DNA of 64,000 nt from UBA7378 sp049611805 (GTDB taxonomy: Bacteria > Pseudomonadota > Alphaproteobacteria > RS24), in contig JBMZAX010000004.1 of assembly GCA_049611805.1 (NCBI GenBank), forward strand, positions 62,001 through 126,000, given 5' to 3'. The position numbers were made by a program, and so were the translations under genes. The notes under the pieces are model-generated. The model ran no database searches, was not told the DNA's origin, and saw only the letters and a list, made by a program, of their open reading frames with translations. Positions within the stretch are counted from its first letter, which is position 1, and every line of letters begins with the position of its first letter. Shown one piece after another: positions 1 to 8,698 of this stretch.

Positions 1-377
1 TCGACCTGTTCCAAAGCCTCTTCCACAGCATCGGCCAGTTCCGCCGAAAAGGGCAGCCCGTGCAGGCGCGGAGAGCCGCGCAATGCGCCACCGGTGCCGA
101 GGGGTTGGGCGAGAATATAAATGCGCCCCGCCGTGCCGTTAACCTTGTCGGGTTCTTCGATAACCGCCCAATGCAGTTTGAACGGGTTTTCGGGCAGTTC
201 GGCAATCGCCCAGCCGCGCAAATTCTGTGCGCCAATATAAGCCCCGACATAAAGCGCGGTGACGAGAAAAATGGCGGCGATTTTTATTTCGCGCCGCAAC
301 GGGCTTGCCAGATTGAGATTGAGCAAAAGCGCGGCCACCACCGCATAGGCAATGCCGAGCCAAAGGGGGATGTTCAT
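1..377 (-). CDS. Membrane protein of channel operon, partial (C-terminus beyond window)
   Basis: The reading frame opens at ATG 377 and runs without a stop to base 1, giving 125 residues of a longer protein. Two hydrophobic segments lie near residues 5-23 and 33-50, followed by a soluble part beginning around residue 58 that is probably periplasmic. I do not recognise the family. Its ATG overlaps the stop of the upstream gene as ATGA, so it is the third gene of a translationally coupled operon with an ExbB/MotA-like and an ExbD/MotB-like protein. A role as an accessory subunit of that channel is inferred from position only. Confidence 0.75.
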   Translation of the reverse strand, partial: MNIPLWLGIAYAVVAALLLNLNLASPLRREIKIAAIFLVTALYVGAYIGAQNLRGWAIAELPENPFKLHWAVIEEPDKVNGTAGRIYILAQPLGTGGALRGSPRLHGLPFSAELADAVEEALEQV

Positions 378-988
378 GGCTTATCTCCCGCCCGTATGAG
401 TGCTTTGTCGCGGGTGAAGATTTTCGACACCGCACCTGTGGCGTCAAGGCTGAAGCGTACCGCCGTTTGTTCGTCGCCGGCACCGGTGAGCTTGTTTGTG
501 CCGGCAAACACGACCGAGACACTGGGGTTCAATTTCTCAACCTTGACCTTCACCGGTACCGGATTTCCGGTCACCGCCCTGTAATGCAAAAGGTTGACGA
601 CATATTCGCCCGCGGCGATGCCGCGCAAGGTAACGGTTTCCTGATTGAGCGGGTTTTCAATGCGTTCGCCATTGACCGTCAGCGCATCGTTGAGGCTGCC
701 GCGATCGTCGCGGTCGAGATGCATCAGCCCCGCTTCGCGCGTGTCGAACCACACCAGATTGCCGGTGGCATCTTCGACAATAAGGTCAACATCGTCGGGG
801 TGACTGTCCGGCCATTGCGCGGTGATTAAAAACTCGGCCTTGGGGTTGACCTTGCCTTGCGTGATTTCGGGGCGGATCATGATAAACGCCACGGAAAACA
901 TAAAGGCAAAGCCGAGCAGGGCATTGAACAGAACATCCGTAAACGGGTTCTGATCATCATTGGGCGGAAACAGGCCTTTGCCGATCAT
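374..988 (-). CDS. ExbD/MotB-like channel partner with DUF2135/YfaP-like periplasmic domain
   Basis: 204 residues with one N-terminal membrane segment (about 16-38). The segment starts NPFTDV, which resembles the start of the ExbD/TolR transmembrane helix (xPFxDV); Asp18 then sits where the proton-carrying Asp of ExbD/MotB lies. The outer part (about 53-150) has DDVDLIV, GNLVWF and HLDRDDRG, followed by LRGI..GEYVVNL. This pattern resembles the DUF2135/YfaP beta-sandwich rather than an OmpA peptidoglycan-binding domain. Both ends overlap neighbours by ATGA, so it is coupled to the ExbB/MotA-like gene before it and the membrane protein after it. The fold assignment is my reading of motifs, not a search result. 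Confidence 0.7.
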   Translation of the reverse strand: MIGKGLFPPNDDQNPFTDVLFNALLGFAFMFSVAFIMIRPEITQGKVNPKAEFLITAQWPDSHPDDVDLIVEDATGNLVWFDTREAGLMHLDRDDRGSLNDALTVNGERIENPLNQETVTLRGIAAGEYVVNLLHYRAVTGNPVPVKVKVEKLNPSVSVVFAGTNKLTGAGDEQTAVRFSLDATGAVSKIFTRDKALIRAGDKP

Positions 989-1536
989 GAGGCGTCTCGG
1001 CCCAGTTCGAGCAAATATTCCTGCATGGCGTCGGACAATATCTGGAATTGCAATCGCAGAAGCAAATTGGCAACAAGGCCAGTCAGGGTCGTATAAAGCG
1101 CAACCGCCATGCCCGCGCTCATCTCGCCCAGCGCGGCTTGCAGACTTGCCGCATCATATCCGCTCAGCTTGCTGATCGGGGCCAGCATCAGAATAAAGCC
1201 GATAATGGTTCCCAAAAGGCCGAGTTTCAAAACACTGTCGGCGGCAAACCAGCCATGGTTCAGCCAGCGCGCCAATATGGCTTCGCGGTGCTCGGTGTCA
1301 AAATCGGTCGGCAGGTCGTATTGGCGTTGCACCCAGCGCAACAGCCACAGCCAGCGCAAGGTAAGCACCAGCCAGATGGCGGCAATCAGATATGAAATGC
1401 CGCTGCGGTCGCCGGCAAGCAACAGGCCGATAAGCCCCTGCTCATTCAGCAAATAACCGGCAAAGACAATGAGGCCCGCAAGAATGAGCCCTTGCAAAAA
1501 TGACGCATTTTGCGCGCGCGCGCGATATTCTGACAC
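985..1536 (-). CDS. MotA/TolQ/ExbB-like proton channel protein
   Basis: 183 residues starting at GTG 1536, preceded by GGGAGA about 6 bases upstream. Four hydrophobic segments lie near 13-31, 48-66, 104-121 and 142-162. The third and fourth carry the family signatures: LGLLGTIIGF at 105-114 and a run ALYTTLTGLVAN at 146-157, where the conserved Thr/Gly residues line the ion path in ExbB/TolQ/MotA. It is shorter than MotA and lacks MotA's large cytoplasmic torque domain, so a cell-envelope energiser like ExbB/TolQ is likelier than a flagellar stator. It is the first gene of the three-gene coupled operon running to the left edge. Confidence 0.85.
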   Translation of the reverse strand: MSEYRARAQNASFLQGLILAGLIVFAGYLLNEQGLIGLLLAGDRSGISYLIAAIWLVLTLRWLWLLRWVQRQYDLPTDFDTEHREAILARWLNHGWFAADSVLKLGLLGTIIGFILMLAPISKLSGYDAASLQAALGEMSAGMAVALYTTLTGLVANLLLRLQFQILSDAMQEYLLELGRDAS

Positions 1537-1661
1537 GGATTTTCTCCCTTTTTACGAAACTCAGTTTAACGCCTGCAAAACCCAAATGTCGAGAAAAGTG
1601 AGAGGTTTAAGCGCTTGCTATTTTGGTGGATACATGGTCGAGTTTTGCGGGGAGAATTCCA

Positions 1662-3050
1662 GTGAGCGATCTAACAGCCGACCAAAATGTGCCCGCAACC
1701 CCGCGGCAATCCATCAGTCTTGCTGAGTTGATCAGCTTCGCCATTCCGACCGTCGGTGCCGGTTACATGTTCTGTCTGGTATCGCTTTACCTGATGAAAT
1801 TTGCGACCGATGTATTGCTCATCGCGCCGGCTGTCATGGGGTTTATTTTCGGCGTTTCGCGTTTTTGGGATGCGGTGTCCGACCCGCTGGTCGGCTATTT
1901 GTCCGATAAAACCCAAACGCGTTTGGGGCGGCGGCGGCCCTGGATATTCGCCAGTATTATTCCGGTGGGCTTAAGTTTCTGGATGCTGTCGGCACCGCCC
2001 GAAAGCCTGAGCGACAATCTTCTGGTCGCGTGGATGGCGGTTGCCGTTATCGGTTTTTATTCGGCCCAGACCATGTTCGTGGTGCCGCATATGTCGCTGG
2101 GCGCGGAACTGACGGATGATTATCACGAGCGCAATAAAATTTTCGGTGCCCGCCATGCCGGGTGGATTGCCGGTTATATAAGTGCGCTGGTGACCATGTA
2201 CTGGCTCATTCTGGCCGAAAGTGAAAGTTCCCAAGCCGTGCGCACGCTGGCGGCCGACCAGTCAACCTATGCCGCCGTGGTCACCGGCGTCATGCTTTTG
2301 ATATGTGTGGTCTTTGTGCGCGAGCGGCCCGAATTTGCCGGGCGCGGCGCGGAAAATCCGTTTACGGCCTTGCGCGATATTTTACGCAACAAACATGCAA
2401 GCCTGCTGATTTTCATCATTTTCATTGAAAATATCGGCGGTGCCGTCATCACCATTTTGACGCTCTATAATGCCGAATATGTGCTGAACGCGCCGCAAAT
2501 GGCACCGTTTTTCATTCTCAGCTATATGGTGTTTTCGTTTTTGCTGACCCCGATATGGATGCCGATTGCCAAACGCATTGGTAAAAAGCGCTTGTGGTTT
2601 CTCTCCATGCTCGTCACCGCTTTCGCCTTTGGGGCGATGGCTTTTTTGCAAGAGGGTGATGACATTATTCTGCTGGTGCTGGCCGCCATTGCCGGGGCCG
2701 CGGGCAGTTGCGGCGGCACCATCAACCCGTCCATCAAATCCGATGTGATCGATTATGACGAATTGCACACGGGTGAGCGCAAAGAAGGCGCTTATTTCTC
2801 CGCCTGGTATTTCGTCTCGAAATCGGCCTATGGCATTATGCTCATGGTCACGGGCTTTGCGCTGTCTTGGGCGGGTTTTGTGCCCAAGGTCGCGCAGACC
2901 GAACTGGTGGTCGACACGCTGCGCTTCCTTTACGCCGGTGTGCCGTTCATTGCCTATATTTTCGGTGCCCTGTTGTTCCTGCGCTTCAGTTTCAATGAAG
3001 CCGAACACGCAGAAGTGATTGCCGAGCTGGAACGCCAAGGAAAGCGTTAG
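1662..3050 (+). CDS. GPH-family MFS sugar/cation symporter
   Basis: 462 residues from GTG 1662, chosen because GGGGAGA sits 7 bases upstream; TTG and GTG codons 36-39 bases earlier lack a ribosome site. About 12 hydrophobic segments. The loop after helix 2 has SDPLVGYLSD followed by RLGRRRPW, the signature of the glycoside-pentoside-hexuronide:cation symporter group (melibiose carrier relatives). A second family mark is DVIDYDELHTGERKEGAYFS in the second half. The substrate is not readable; many marine proteobacterial members are unassigned. It converges on the deacylase gene, which ends 15 bases away. Confidence 0.85.
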   Translation: MSDLTADQNVPATPRQSISLAELISFAIPTVGAGYMFCLVSLYLMKFATDVLLIAPAVMGFIFGVSRFWDAVSDPLVGYLSDKTQTRLGRRRPWIFASIIPVGLSFWMLSAPPESLSDNLLVAWMAVAVIGFYSAQTMFVVPHMSLGAELTDDYHERNKIFGARHAGWIAGYISALVTMYWLILAESESSQAVRTLAADQSTYAAVVTGVMLLICVVFVRERPEFAGRGAENPFTALRDILRNKHASLLIFIIFIENIGGAVITILTLYNAEYVLNAPQMAPFFILSYMVFSFLLTPIWMPIAKRIGKKRLWFLSMLVTAFAFGAMAFLQEGDDIILLVLAAIAGAAGSCGGTINPSIKSDVIDYDELHTGERKEGAYFSAWYFVSKSAYGIMLMVTGFALSWAGFVPKVAQTELVVDTLRFLYAGVPFIAYIFGALLFLRFSFNEAEHAEVIAELERQGKR

Positions 3051-3063
3051 AGAAAGCGTTAGG
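3040..3063 (+). repeat. 12-bp tandem duplication across the transporter stop codon
   Basis: The unit gaaagcgttaga (3040-3051) is followed directly by gaaagcgttagg (3052-3063). The first copy encodes the last residues and TAG stop of the transporter, the second is noncoding. It fits a recent slippage duplication. Confidence 0.85.
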
Positions 3064-3065
3064 CT

Positions 3066-4856
3066 TTATTCCGCCGCCAGCTTTTCCGCATCCGCATGCT
3101 GAACGCCGCGAATGAGCTTGCCGGGCAATTTGCCGGTCGGTGCGCCATCTTCATAAGTAATGACCCCGCTTACAATCGTATAGCGATAGCCTGAAATTTC
3201 CTGAATGAGGCGACGCCCGCCGGCCGGCAGGTCATGCACCATTTTCGGCTCATGCAATTGCAGTGCGTCAAAGTCAATGACATTGAGGTCGGCCTTCATG
3301 CCCGGTGCAATGGTGCCGCGATCATGCAGCCCATAAAGGGTGGCGGTGCCGCTGGTTTGTGCGGCAACGGCCTGTTCAAGGCTGAAGCGGCTCCCGCGCG
3401 CGCGGTCGCGCACCCAGTGCGACAGCAAATAGGTCGGAAAACTCGCATCCGTAATCACGCCGCAATGCGCCCCGCCATCGGAAAGGCTGAGCACCGTGTT
3501 CTCATTGTGGAACATCTCATAAATATGGTCGTAATTCTGGTTGGCATAATTCAGAAGCGGCAGGAACACATAGCCCTTGCCGTCATTTTCCATCAGCATG
3601 TCGAAAACAATCTCGGCCGGCGGCTTGCCTTCTGCTTTGGCAATCTCGGCAACGCTGTCTTTGCCCTCCGGCTCGTAATTCGGCACACCGTCCTGCATCA
3701 GCCTGAACATATTGTCGAAGCCCAGCGTAATCAGGGCCCCAACGCCATTGCCGCTCGGCAGGCCTTCACCGTCTTGGGTGTCGTTTTCCTGCATGAAATA
3801 GGGCGCGCCATTGATAAGGCTCTCGCGTATGGCGGGGTCGCGCAATTTTTCGAGCCGTTCTTCGGGCGACAAATCGGCCAGCGGCAAATATTCCGGATGC
3901 AATGAGAACGGATGCACCGTGCTTTCCCAGCCCAATATCAGCCCCGGCGCACGCAAGGCAATCTGGGCTTTAATATTGGCACCGTCAGCGACCGCCTCAT
4001 CGGTCATTTTCAGCAATTTGCGCCAGCCGTCTTTGTCCATCGGGGTCTGCAACAGTGCATAGCTGACGGGCAGGCCGGTTTTTTGCGACATCTCCGCCAT
4101 CCAGCCGAATTCTTCCTCGGCCGGATTGAGGTCTGACGCCATTTCAAAAATGCCGTGGCCGCCGCGTTGCATGGCTTCGGCAATGCCGATCAATTCGTCT
4201 TTATTGGCGAAAGTTCCGGGAACGGGTTTGCCGTCCTTTGCCAGATGCAGCATGGTGCGCGAGGTTGAAAAACCCAGCGCACCGGCGCGAATGCCTTCTT
4301 CCACAATGTCGGCCATGGCGGCGATATCATCGCCGGTGGCGGCTTCATTATTGGCCCCGCGCTCGCCCATAACATAGGCGCGCACCGCGCCATGGGGAAT
4401 TTGCGTGGCGACGTCAAGCGCGCGCGGCTGCTTGTCCAGCGCGTCAAGATATTCGGGAAAGGTTTCCCAATCCCAGGTAATGCCTTCGGCCAATGCTGCG
4501 CCCGGAATATCTTCCACGCCTTCCATCAGGCCGATCAGCCAGTCATGGCTGTCGGGCTTGGCCGGCGCAAATCCGACCCCGCAATTACCCATCACGGCAG
4601 TTGTCACGCCGTTCCAGCCCGATGGCGACAAATACGGGTCCCATGTCACCTGACCGTCATAATGTGTGTGAATATCTACCCAGCCCGGCGTCACAAGGTC
4701 GTCGCGCGCGTCAATCTCGGTGGTGGCTGTGCCCGCAATGGTGCCGGCGTCGCCAATCTCGGCAATCAACCCGTCTTTGATGGCGATATCGGCCTCGCGT
4801 GCGGGCGCGCCCGTGCCGTCAACCAGCTTTGCATTGCGAATGACAAGATCAAACAT
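3066..4856 (-). CDS. N-acyl-D-amino-acid deacylase-family amidohydrolase
   Basis: 596 residues. The N-terminus has the amidohydrolase beta-sandwich start (DLVIRNAKLVDGTG) and the metal-binding motif GWVDIHTHYDGQ near residue 60. The C-terminal barrel has SLSDGGAHCG and FSLEQAVAAQTSGTA, as in D-aminoacylases (COG3653), which remove N-acyl groups from D-amino acids with a metal centre. Similar long members (570-600 residues) of marine bacteria are common and substrates are largely untested. GGGAGA lies 6 bases before ATG 4856. It diverges from the DUF1329 gene. Confidence 0.8.
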   Translation of the reverse strand: MFDLVIRNAKLVDGTGAPAREADIAIKDGLIAEIGDAGTIAGTATTEIDARDDLVTPGWVDIHTHYDGQVTWDPYLSPSGWNGVTTAVMGNCGVGFAPAKPDSHDWLIGLMEGVEDIPGAALAEGITWDWETFPEYLDALDKQPRALDVATQIPHGAVRAYVMGERGANNEAATGDDIAAMADIVEEGIRAGALGFSTSRTMLHLAKDGKPVPGTFANKDELIGIAEAMQRGGHGIFEMASDLNPAEEEFGWMAEMSQKTGLPVSYALLQTPMDKDGWRKLLKMTDEAVADGANIKAQIALRAPGLILGWESTVHPFSLHPEYLPLADLSPEERLEKLRDPAIRESLINGAPYFMQENDTQDGEGLPSGNGVGALITLGFDNMFRLMQDGVPNYEPEGKDSVAEIAKAEGKPPAEIVFDMLMENDGKGYVFLPLLNYANQNYDHIYEMFHNENTVLSLSDGGAHCGVITDASFPTYLLSHWVRDRARGSRFSLEQAVAAQTSGTATLYGLHDRGTIAPGMKADLNVIDFDALQLHEPKMVHDLPAGGRRLIQEISGYRYTIVSGVITYEDGAPTGKLPGKLIRGVQHADAEKLAAE

Positions 4857-4930
4857 AGCTGTCTCCCAAAACTATCTGTTGTCATAATCCTGCCCGATAA
4901 GATACGGTTTTGCAAACCTGGGGAGAAATC

Positions 4931-6295
4931 ATGCCTTCATCAATAATACGAATTGCCGCCATGGGCGCGCTGTGCGCGCTTTTTGCCAATGGAACCGCGT
5001 TTGCCGACAGCGAACTTCTTGGAACCAAATTGACACCAATGGGGGCAGATCCGAGTGCTTCTGCCGATGGGGTGATTCCGGCCTGGACCGGTGGCTTCAC
5101 CACCCCGCCTGCCGATTATGTGCCCGGCAAACCCCATATCGACCCGTTTGCCGATGATGAACGCCTGTTCACCATCAGCCACGACAATATTGGCGAACAT
5201 GCCGAACGCCTGTCTGCAACGCAAACCGAATTGCTGACGAGGTTTGCGGGCAAATATGTCATGCATGTTTATCCGACACGGCGCAGTTGCGCGGCACCGG
5301 CCCATGTTTATGCCGCCAATAAACGCAATGCCGACCGGGCGAGCCTGGTCAAAGGCGGTATCGGGATTACCGGCGCATGGGGCGGCATTGCCTTTCCGGT
5401 TCCCGAAAATGCCGATGAGGTGCTGTGGAACCATAAAACGCATTATCACGGCCGCCGCTATGGTGCCAAAATCACCGGCGGCAATATGTATGAGAACGGC
5501 AGTTTCACGCGCGTTGTGCGGCAGGATAAGCGCTATTCCTATTATTATGATCCGCAGACCACATCCTCGGATGATCTGCAAAACCGGCTTTTTATCTGGA
5601 TGGGCACATGGTCGGCACCGCCGCGCATGAACGGGGCGGGCTTTTCCATGACCAACACCATCGACCAGATTGCCCAGCCGCGACCGGGTTTTATGTTCCA
5701 GCCCAACACCCGCAAAATTTCGCGCGCCGTGCCCAGTGCTTCAAGTTATGAGGCGCCGATGATGTCTGCGGGGGGCTTGCGCATTGCCGATGATATGATG
5801 CTGTTTAGCGGGTCGCAGGACAGATATGACTGGAAACTGATCGGCAAAAAGCCGCTTTATATTCCCTATAATGTCTACCGCGCATCCGACCCGGCCACCG
5901 GCCTTAAAAATGTCGTGCAGCCGGATTTTTTGAACCCCGAAGTCATCCGCTATGAATTGCACCGCGTTTGGGTCATTGAAGGGGTGTTGAAGCCCGAATT
6001 CTCGCATCGCTATGCGCGGCGGGTGATATATTTGGATGAAGACACATGGATTGCGGTCGGCACTGATTTGTACAATAGCGACGGCGAGCAGACGCATGGG
6101 CAAATCGGTTTTATCAAAAACTATTATGAGCATCCGGCCTGTATTCAGGATTTTGATGTCAAATATGACTTTGTGCGGGGGCGTTACAATCTCGACAATC
6201 TGAAAATCGAGTATGGCCCCGCCAATCTGGATGATGAGACCATTGACAATCGCAGTTTCGGTTCGGCGGCGCTGAAGCGCGCTGTCGCGCGATAA
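4931..6295 (+). CDS. Secreted DUF1329 protein
   Basis: 454 residues. ATG 4931 is chosen over an upstream TTG because GGGGAGA lies 5 bases before it and a clean signal peptide follows (hydrophobic core about 8-22, cleavage after AFA near residue 26). The mature part begins with the family-typical ...LTPMGADPSA..DGVIPAWTGG and later has PFxDDERLFTI and RRYGAKITGG. DUF1329 proteins are periplasmic or outer-membrane associated, with a LolA/LolB-like fold. They are often found with DUF1302 porins and RND exporters in hydrophobic-compound loci. Neither partner is in this window, so the role stays open. Confidence 0.85.
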   Translation: MPSSIIRIAAMGALCALFANGTAFADSELLGTKLTPMGADPSASADGVIPAWTGGFTTPPADYVPGKPHIDPFADDERLFTISHDNIGEHAERLSATQTELLTRFAGKYVMHVYPTRRSCAAPAHVYAANKRNADRASLVKGGIGITGAWGGIAFPVPENADEVLWNHKTHYHGRRYGAKITGGNMYENGSFTRVVRQDKRYSYYYDPQTTSSDDLQNRLFIWMGTWSAPPRMNGAGFSMTNTIDQIAQPRPGFMFQPNTRKISRAVPSASSYEAPMMSAGGLRIADDMMLFSGSQDRYDWKLIGKKPLYIPYNVYRASDPATGLKNVVQPDFLNPEVIRYELHRVWVIEGVLKPEFSHRYARRVIYLDEDTWIAVGTDLYNSDGEQTHGQIGFIKNYYEHPACIQDFDVKYDFVRGRYNLDNLKIEYGPANLDDETIDNRSFGSAALKRAVAR

Positions 6296-6311
6296 TTTCG
6301 GAGGTTTTTCC

Positions 6312-6920
6312 GTGCATCTGCCGATCGATATCGAGACGGTCAAGGGCTTTCTGCATCCCGATGAGGGCGCGGCCCTGCATGCGGCGGCATTGGCGCGTGC
6401 GCCCCTGGGCTTATGCGTTGAGATTGGCAGCTATTGCGGCAAATCCACGGTTTATCTGGGGGCGGCCTGCAAGCAGGCGGGGGGGCTGCTGGTGGCAATC
6501 GACCATCATCGCGGCTCGGAAGAAAACCAGCCGGGCGAAGAGTATTTCGACCCTGATCTGGCCGACCCGTCGGGGGGCATGTCATCGCTGGCGCATTTTC
6601 GCGATACGCTGGCGCGCGCCGAACTGGAAGATTGCGTGGTGCCGGTTCTGACGCGTTCCGAACTGGCCGCGCAAACGGTCGCTGGGCCGGTGAGTTTCGT
6701 TTTCATTGACGGCGGTCATTCAATGGCCGCGGCGATGGCGGATTATCGCAATTGGGCGACGCGCGTTATGACGGGCGGCACGCTGGCGATACATGATGTG
6801 TTTCCCAACCCTGCCGATGGCGGGCGTCCGCCATTTGAAATCTATCAGCTGGCTTTGAATTCCGGATTGTTCGAAGAGACCGACGCCATACATTCATTGC
6901 GCCTGTTGCGTCGCCTTTAA
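6312..6920 (+). CDS. Class I SAM-dependent methyltransferase (Methyltransf_24 type)
   Basis: 202 residues from GTG 6312; GGAGGT lies 6 bases upstream, deciding the start. Motif I appears as VEIGSYCGKST near residues 36-46, an acidic post-I position as AIDHH, and FIDGGHS near 130 is typical of the Methyltransf_24 group. The substrate is unknown. It converges with the toroid protein gene: the two stop codons overlap (TTAA, 6917-6920), so the pair are tail to tail and not an operon. The position beside a glycosyltransferase/methyltransferase cluster suggests a shared role, but this is inference. Confidence 0.8.
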   Translation: MHLPIDIETVKGFLHPDEGAALHAAALARAPLGLCVEIGSYCGKSTVYLGAACKQAGGLLVAIDHHRGSEENQPGEEYFDPDLADPSGGMSSLAHFRDTLARAELEDCVVPVLTRSELAAQTVAGPVSFVFIDGGHSMAAAMADYRNWATRVMTGGTLAIHDVFPNPADGGRPPFEIYQLALNSGLFEETDAIHSLRLLRRL

Positions 6921-7969
6921 CTTATGCTCTCAATAAACAGGCCATGCGCCGGTGTCATCCGATGCACGGCGTCATGGGCCAGCAAAACCGCGCCGGCTGT
7001 CCATGCCGGCTGTTCAACCGGCCAGAAAGTTTCTTCTTCGACCTGCATGCCCATCCAGTAAGCGCCATCGGCATCGCGGAACTTGTCGAGCCAGCCGAGA
7101 TGCGCGGCGGCTTGCTCGGTCTTGCCCGACGCCATCAGCGCGAGAACGAGTTCGGCGCTTTCGGCGACCGTCACCCAAGGCTCGTCCGATACACAGCGGC
7201 ATCCGAAGCCGTCAATCACGAAATTGTCCCACCGCGCCTGCAATCGCTCAGTGGCGGCGGGTGCATCCAGCGCGCCGCTCAAGACCGGATAATACCAATC
7301 CATCGAATAGCGCGCCTTTGAGCCCCATGCGCGGTCAAAACGCTCCGGGCAATGGGCGAGTGCATGGCCCAGCCGGTCGCGCGCGGCCCGCCAGCTATCG
7401 ACGGGCTTGCCCAGCACCGTGCCCAGCTTTATGGCATGGCCCAGACTTTTATAAATCGAGCTGTTGCCGGTCACGAGGCTGTCTTCTTCCGGCGTGCCCG
7501 GGTCGCGTGCGGTCCAGCGAATGTCGCCTTCGTCATATTGCAGGCCCAGAACAAACCCGATGGCGGCCTCGACACACGGCCACAGATTTTGCGTGTAGGC
7601 CATGTCCTGAAATATCAGGTGATGATGATAGGCGGCAGTTGCAATATAGGCGGTGAAATTGGTGTCACGAACTTTGTGTCCGGTGTCCATGCCGTCGGTG
7701 GTAAATTGGTGCAATTCCATATCAATCGGCACCGCGCTGCCAAGCTGGCCCCACCACGAGCCGTCATCAAGCTGGCTTTCTTGCAAATAGGCGATGGCTT
7801 TTTCCGCTGCCGCGCGTTCGCCCAGAATGTGCAGCCCCATTGTCGCTTCCAAATGGTTCCACGGGTCAATGACCCCGCCCTTGAACCATGGGATTGAGCC
7901 ATCGGCATTTTGCAGGCGCGATATGGTTGCGCGCGCACCGTCAAAATATCCAAGGTCAGGCGCGCGCAT
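6917..7969 (-). CDS. Prenyltransferase/squalene-cyclase-like alpha-toroid protein
   Basis: 350 residues. Repeated helical-hairpin signatures typical of alpha/alpha toroid proteins are visible: LQNADGSIPWF, LQESQLDDGSWWGQ, LQYDEGDIRWT, and DADGAYWMGM, each a variant of the QxxDGSW repeat. No DXDD cyclase motif or obvious metal site is visible, so enzymatic cyclisation is doubtful. Its ATG overlaps the preceding methyltransferase stop by one base (TGATG), making it the last gene of a three-gene operon with a GT4 glycosyltransferase. The function is not known to me; scaffolding or glycan/polyprenyl processing is a guess from context. Confidence 0.75.
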   Translation of the reverse strand: MRAPDLGYFDGARATISRLQNADGSIPWFKGGVIDPWNHLEATMGLHILGERAAAEKAIAYLQESQLDDGSWWGQLGSAVPIDMELHQFTTDGMDTGHKVRDTNFTAYIATAAYHHHLIFQDMAYTQNLWPCVEAAIGFVLGLQYDEGDIRWTARDPGTPEEDSLVTGNSSIYKSLGHAIKLGTVLGKPVDSWRAARDRLGHALAHCPERFDRAWGSKARYSMDWYYPVLSGALDAPAATERLQARWDNFVIDGFGCRCVSDEPWVTVAESAELVLALMASGKTEQAAAHLGWLDKFRDADGAYWMGMQVEEETFWPVEQPAWTAGAVLLAHDAVHRMTPAHGLFIESIS

Positions 7970-8694
7970 CAGGCGTCTTCCGGCTTGTCGAAATACATCA
8001 CCAGACTTTTGCCCATGAGCGGGTCGGCCAAGCGCGAAAGCAAACGCAGCGCCGGCGGGTTGTGCAATATTTCAGCTTCCAGCAACCGGCGATACCCGCG
8101 CACCAGAACATGATCATTATTGTCGACGCCGACGGCGCATTTCAGCCACCAATAGGGGCTGTGCAGGCCATGGGTGAGGTGGCGGGTCAGATATTTGAAC
8201 CCCATAGCCTCAATATCGCGGCGCAGAACACCACGCTTGAAAATACGCACATGTCCGCCCGGCGTGTCGTAATAATCGCGCGACAGGAGCCAGCATATTT
8301 GTTCCGGCCAGCGATGCGGCACCGAAATGCCAATGCGACCGCCCGGCTTGGTGATGCGCCATATTTCGGCCAGCGCCCCGCCATAATCGGGAATATGTTC
8401 AAGCACTTCGGAACAAATCAACCGGTCAAAATAATTGTCCGGAAACGGCAGGGACAGCGCATCACCGACCATCAAATCATAGCGGCGCGCATGGCCGGTT
8501 TGCGGTTCGAGGTCGGGGTTTTCCAAAAACCCGCTTTGCGTGGTCAAAACGTCTTCCAGCCCCAAATCAAGGCCGACCGAATGGCACCGCCGGTGAAAAT
8601 AGGCGGCATGTGTGTGGCGCCCGCGGCCGCAGCCCAGATCCAGTATGCGGTGCCCGTCCTCAAGGCGGAGGATGTCTAGGTCAATCGTCTGCAT
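7969..8694 (-). CDS. Class I SAM-dependent methyltransferase (Methyltransf_11 type)
   Basis: 241 residues. The ATG at 8694 is chosen because it lies 4 bases after the glycosyltransferase stop and opens directly into the conserved domain; longer in-frame starts would overlap the upstream gene by over 300 bases. Motif I is ILDLGCGRGRHT at 17-28, and later VGDALSLPFPDNYFD and EVLEHIPD, followed by RITKPGGRIGISVPH, are standard for small-molecule or lipid/quinone-type methyltransferases. The operon context suggests it modifies the product or substrate of the glycosyltransferase. Confidence 0.85.
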   Translation of the reverse strand: MQTIDLDILRLEDGHRILDLGCGRGRHTHAAYFHRRCHSVGLDLGLEDVLTTQSGFLENPDLEPQTGHARRYDLMVGDALSLPFPDNYFDRLICSEVLEHIPDYGGALAEIWRITKPGGRIGISVPHRWPEQICWLLSRDYYDTPGGHVRIFKRGVLRRDIEAMGFKYLTRHLTHGLHSPYWWLKCAVGVDNNDHVLVRGYRRLLEAEILHNPPALRLLSRLADPLMGKSLVMYFDKPEDA

Positions 8695-8698
8695 TTGT

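Noticed and set aside
985..1536. Zorya-type defence system (MotA/MotB-like ZorA and ZorB)
   Set aside because: ZorA is much longer with a large helical tail, ZorB has a peptidoglycan-binding domain, and no ZorC/D/E helicase or nuclease is visible.
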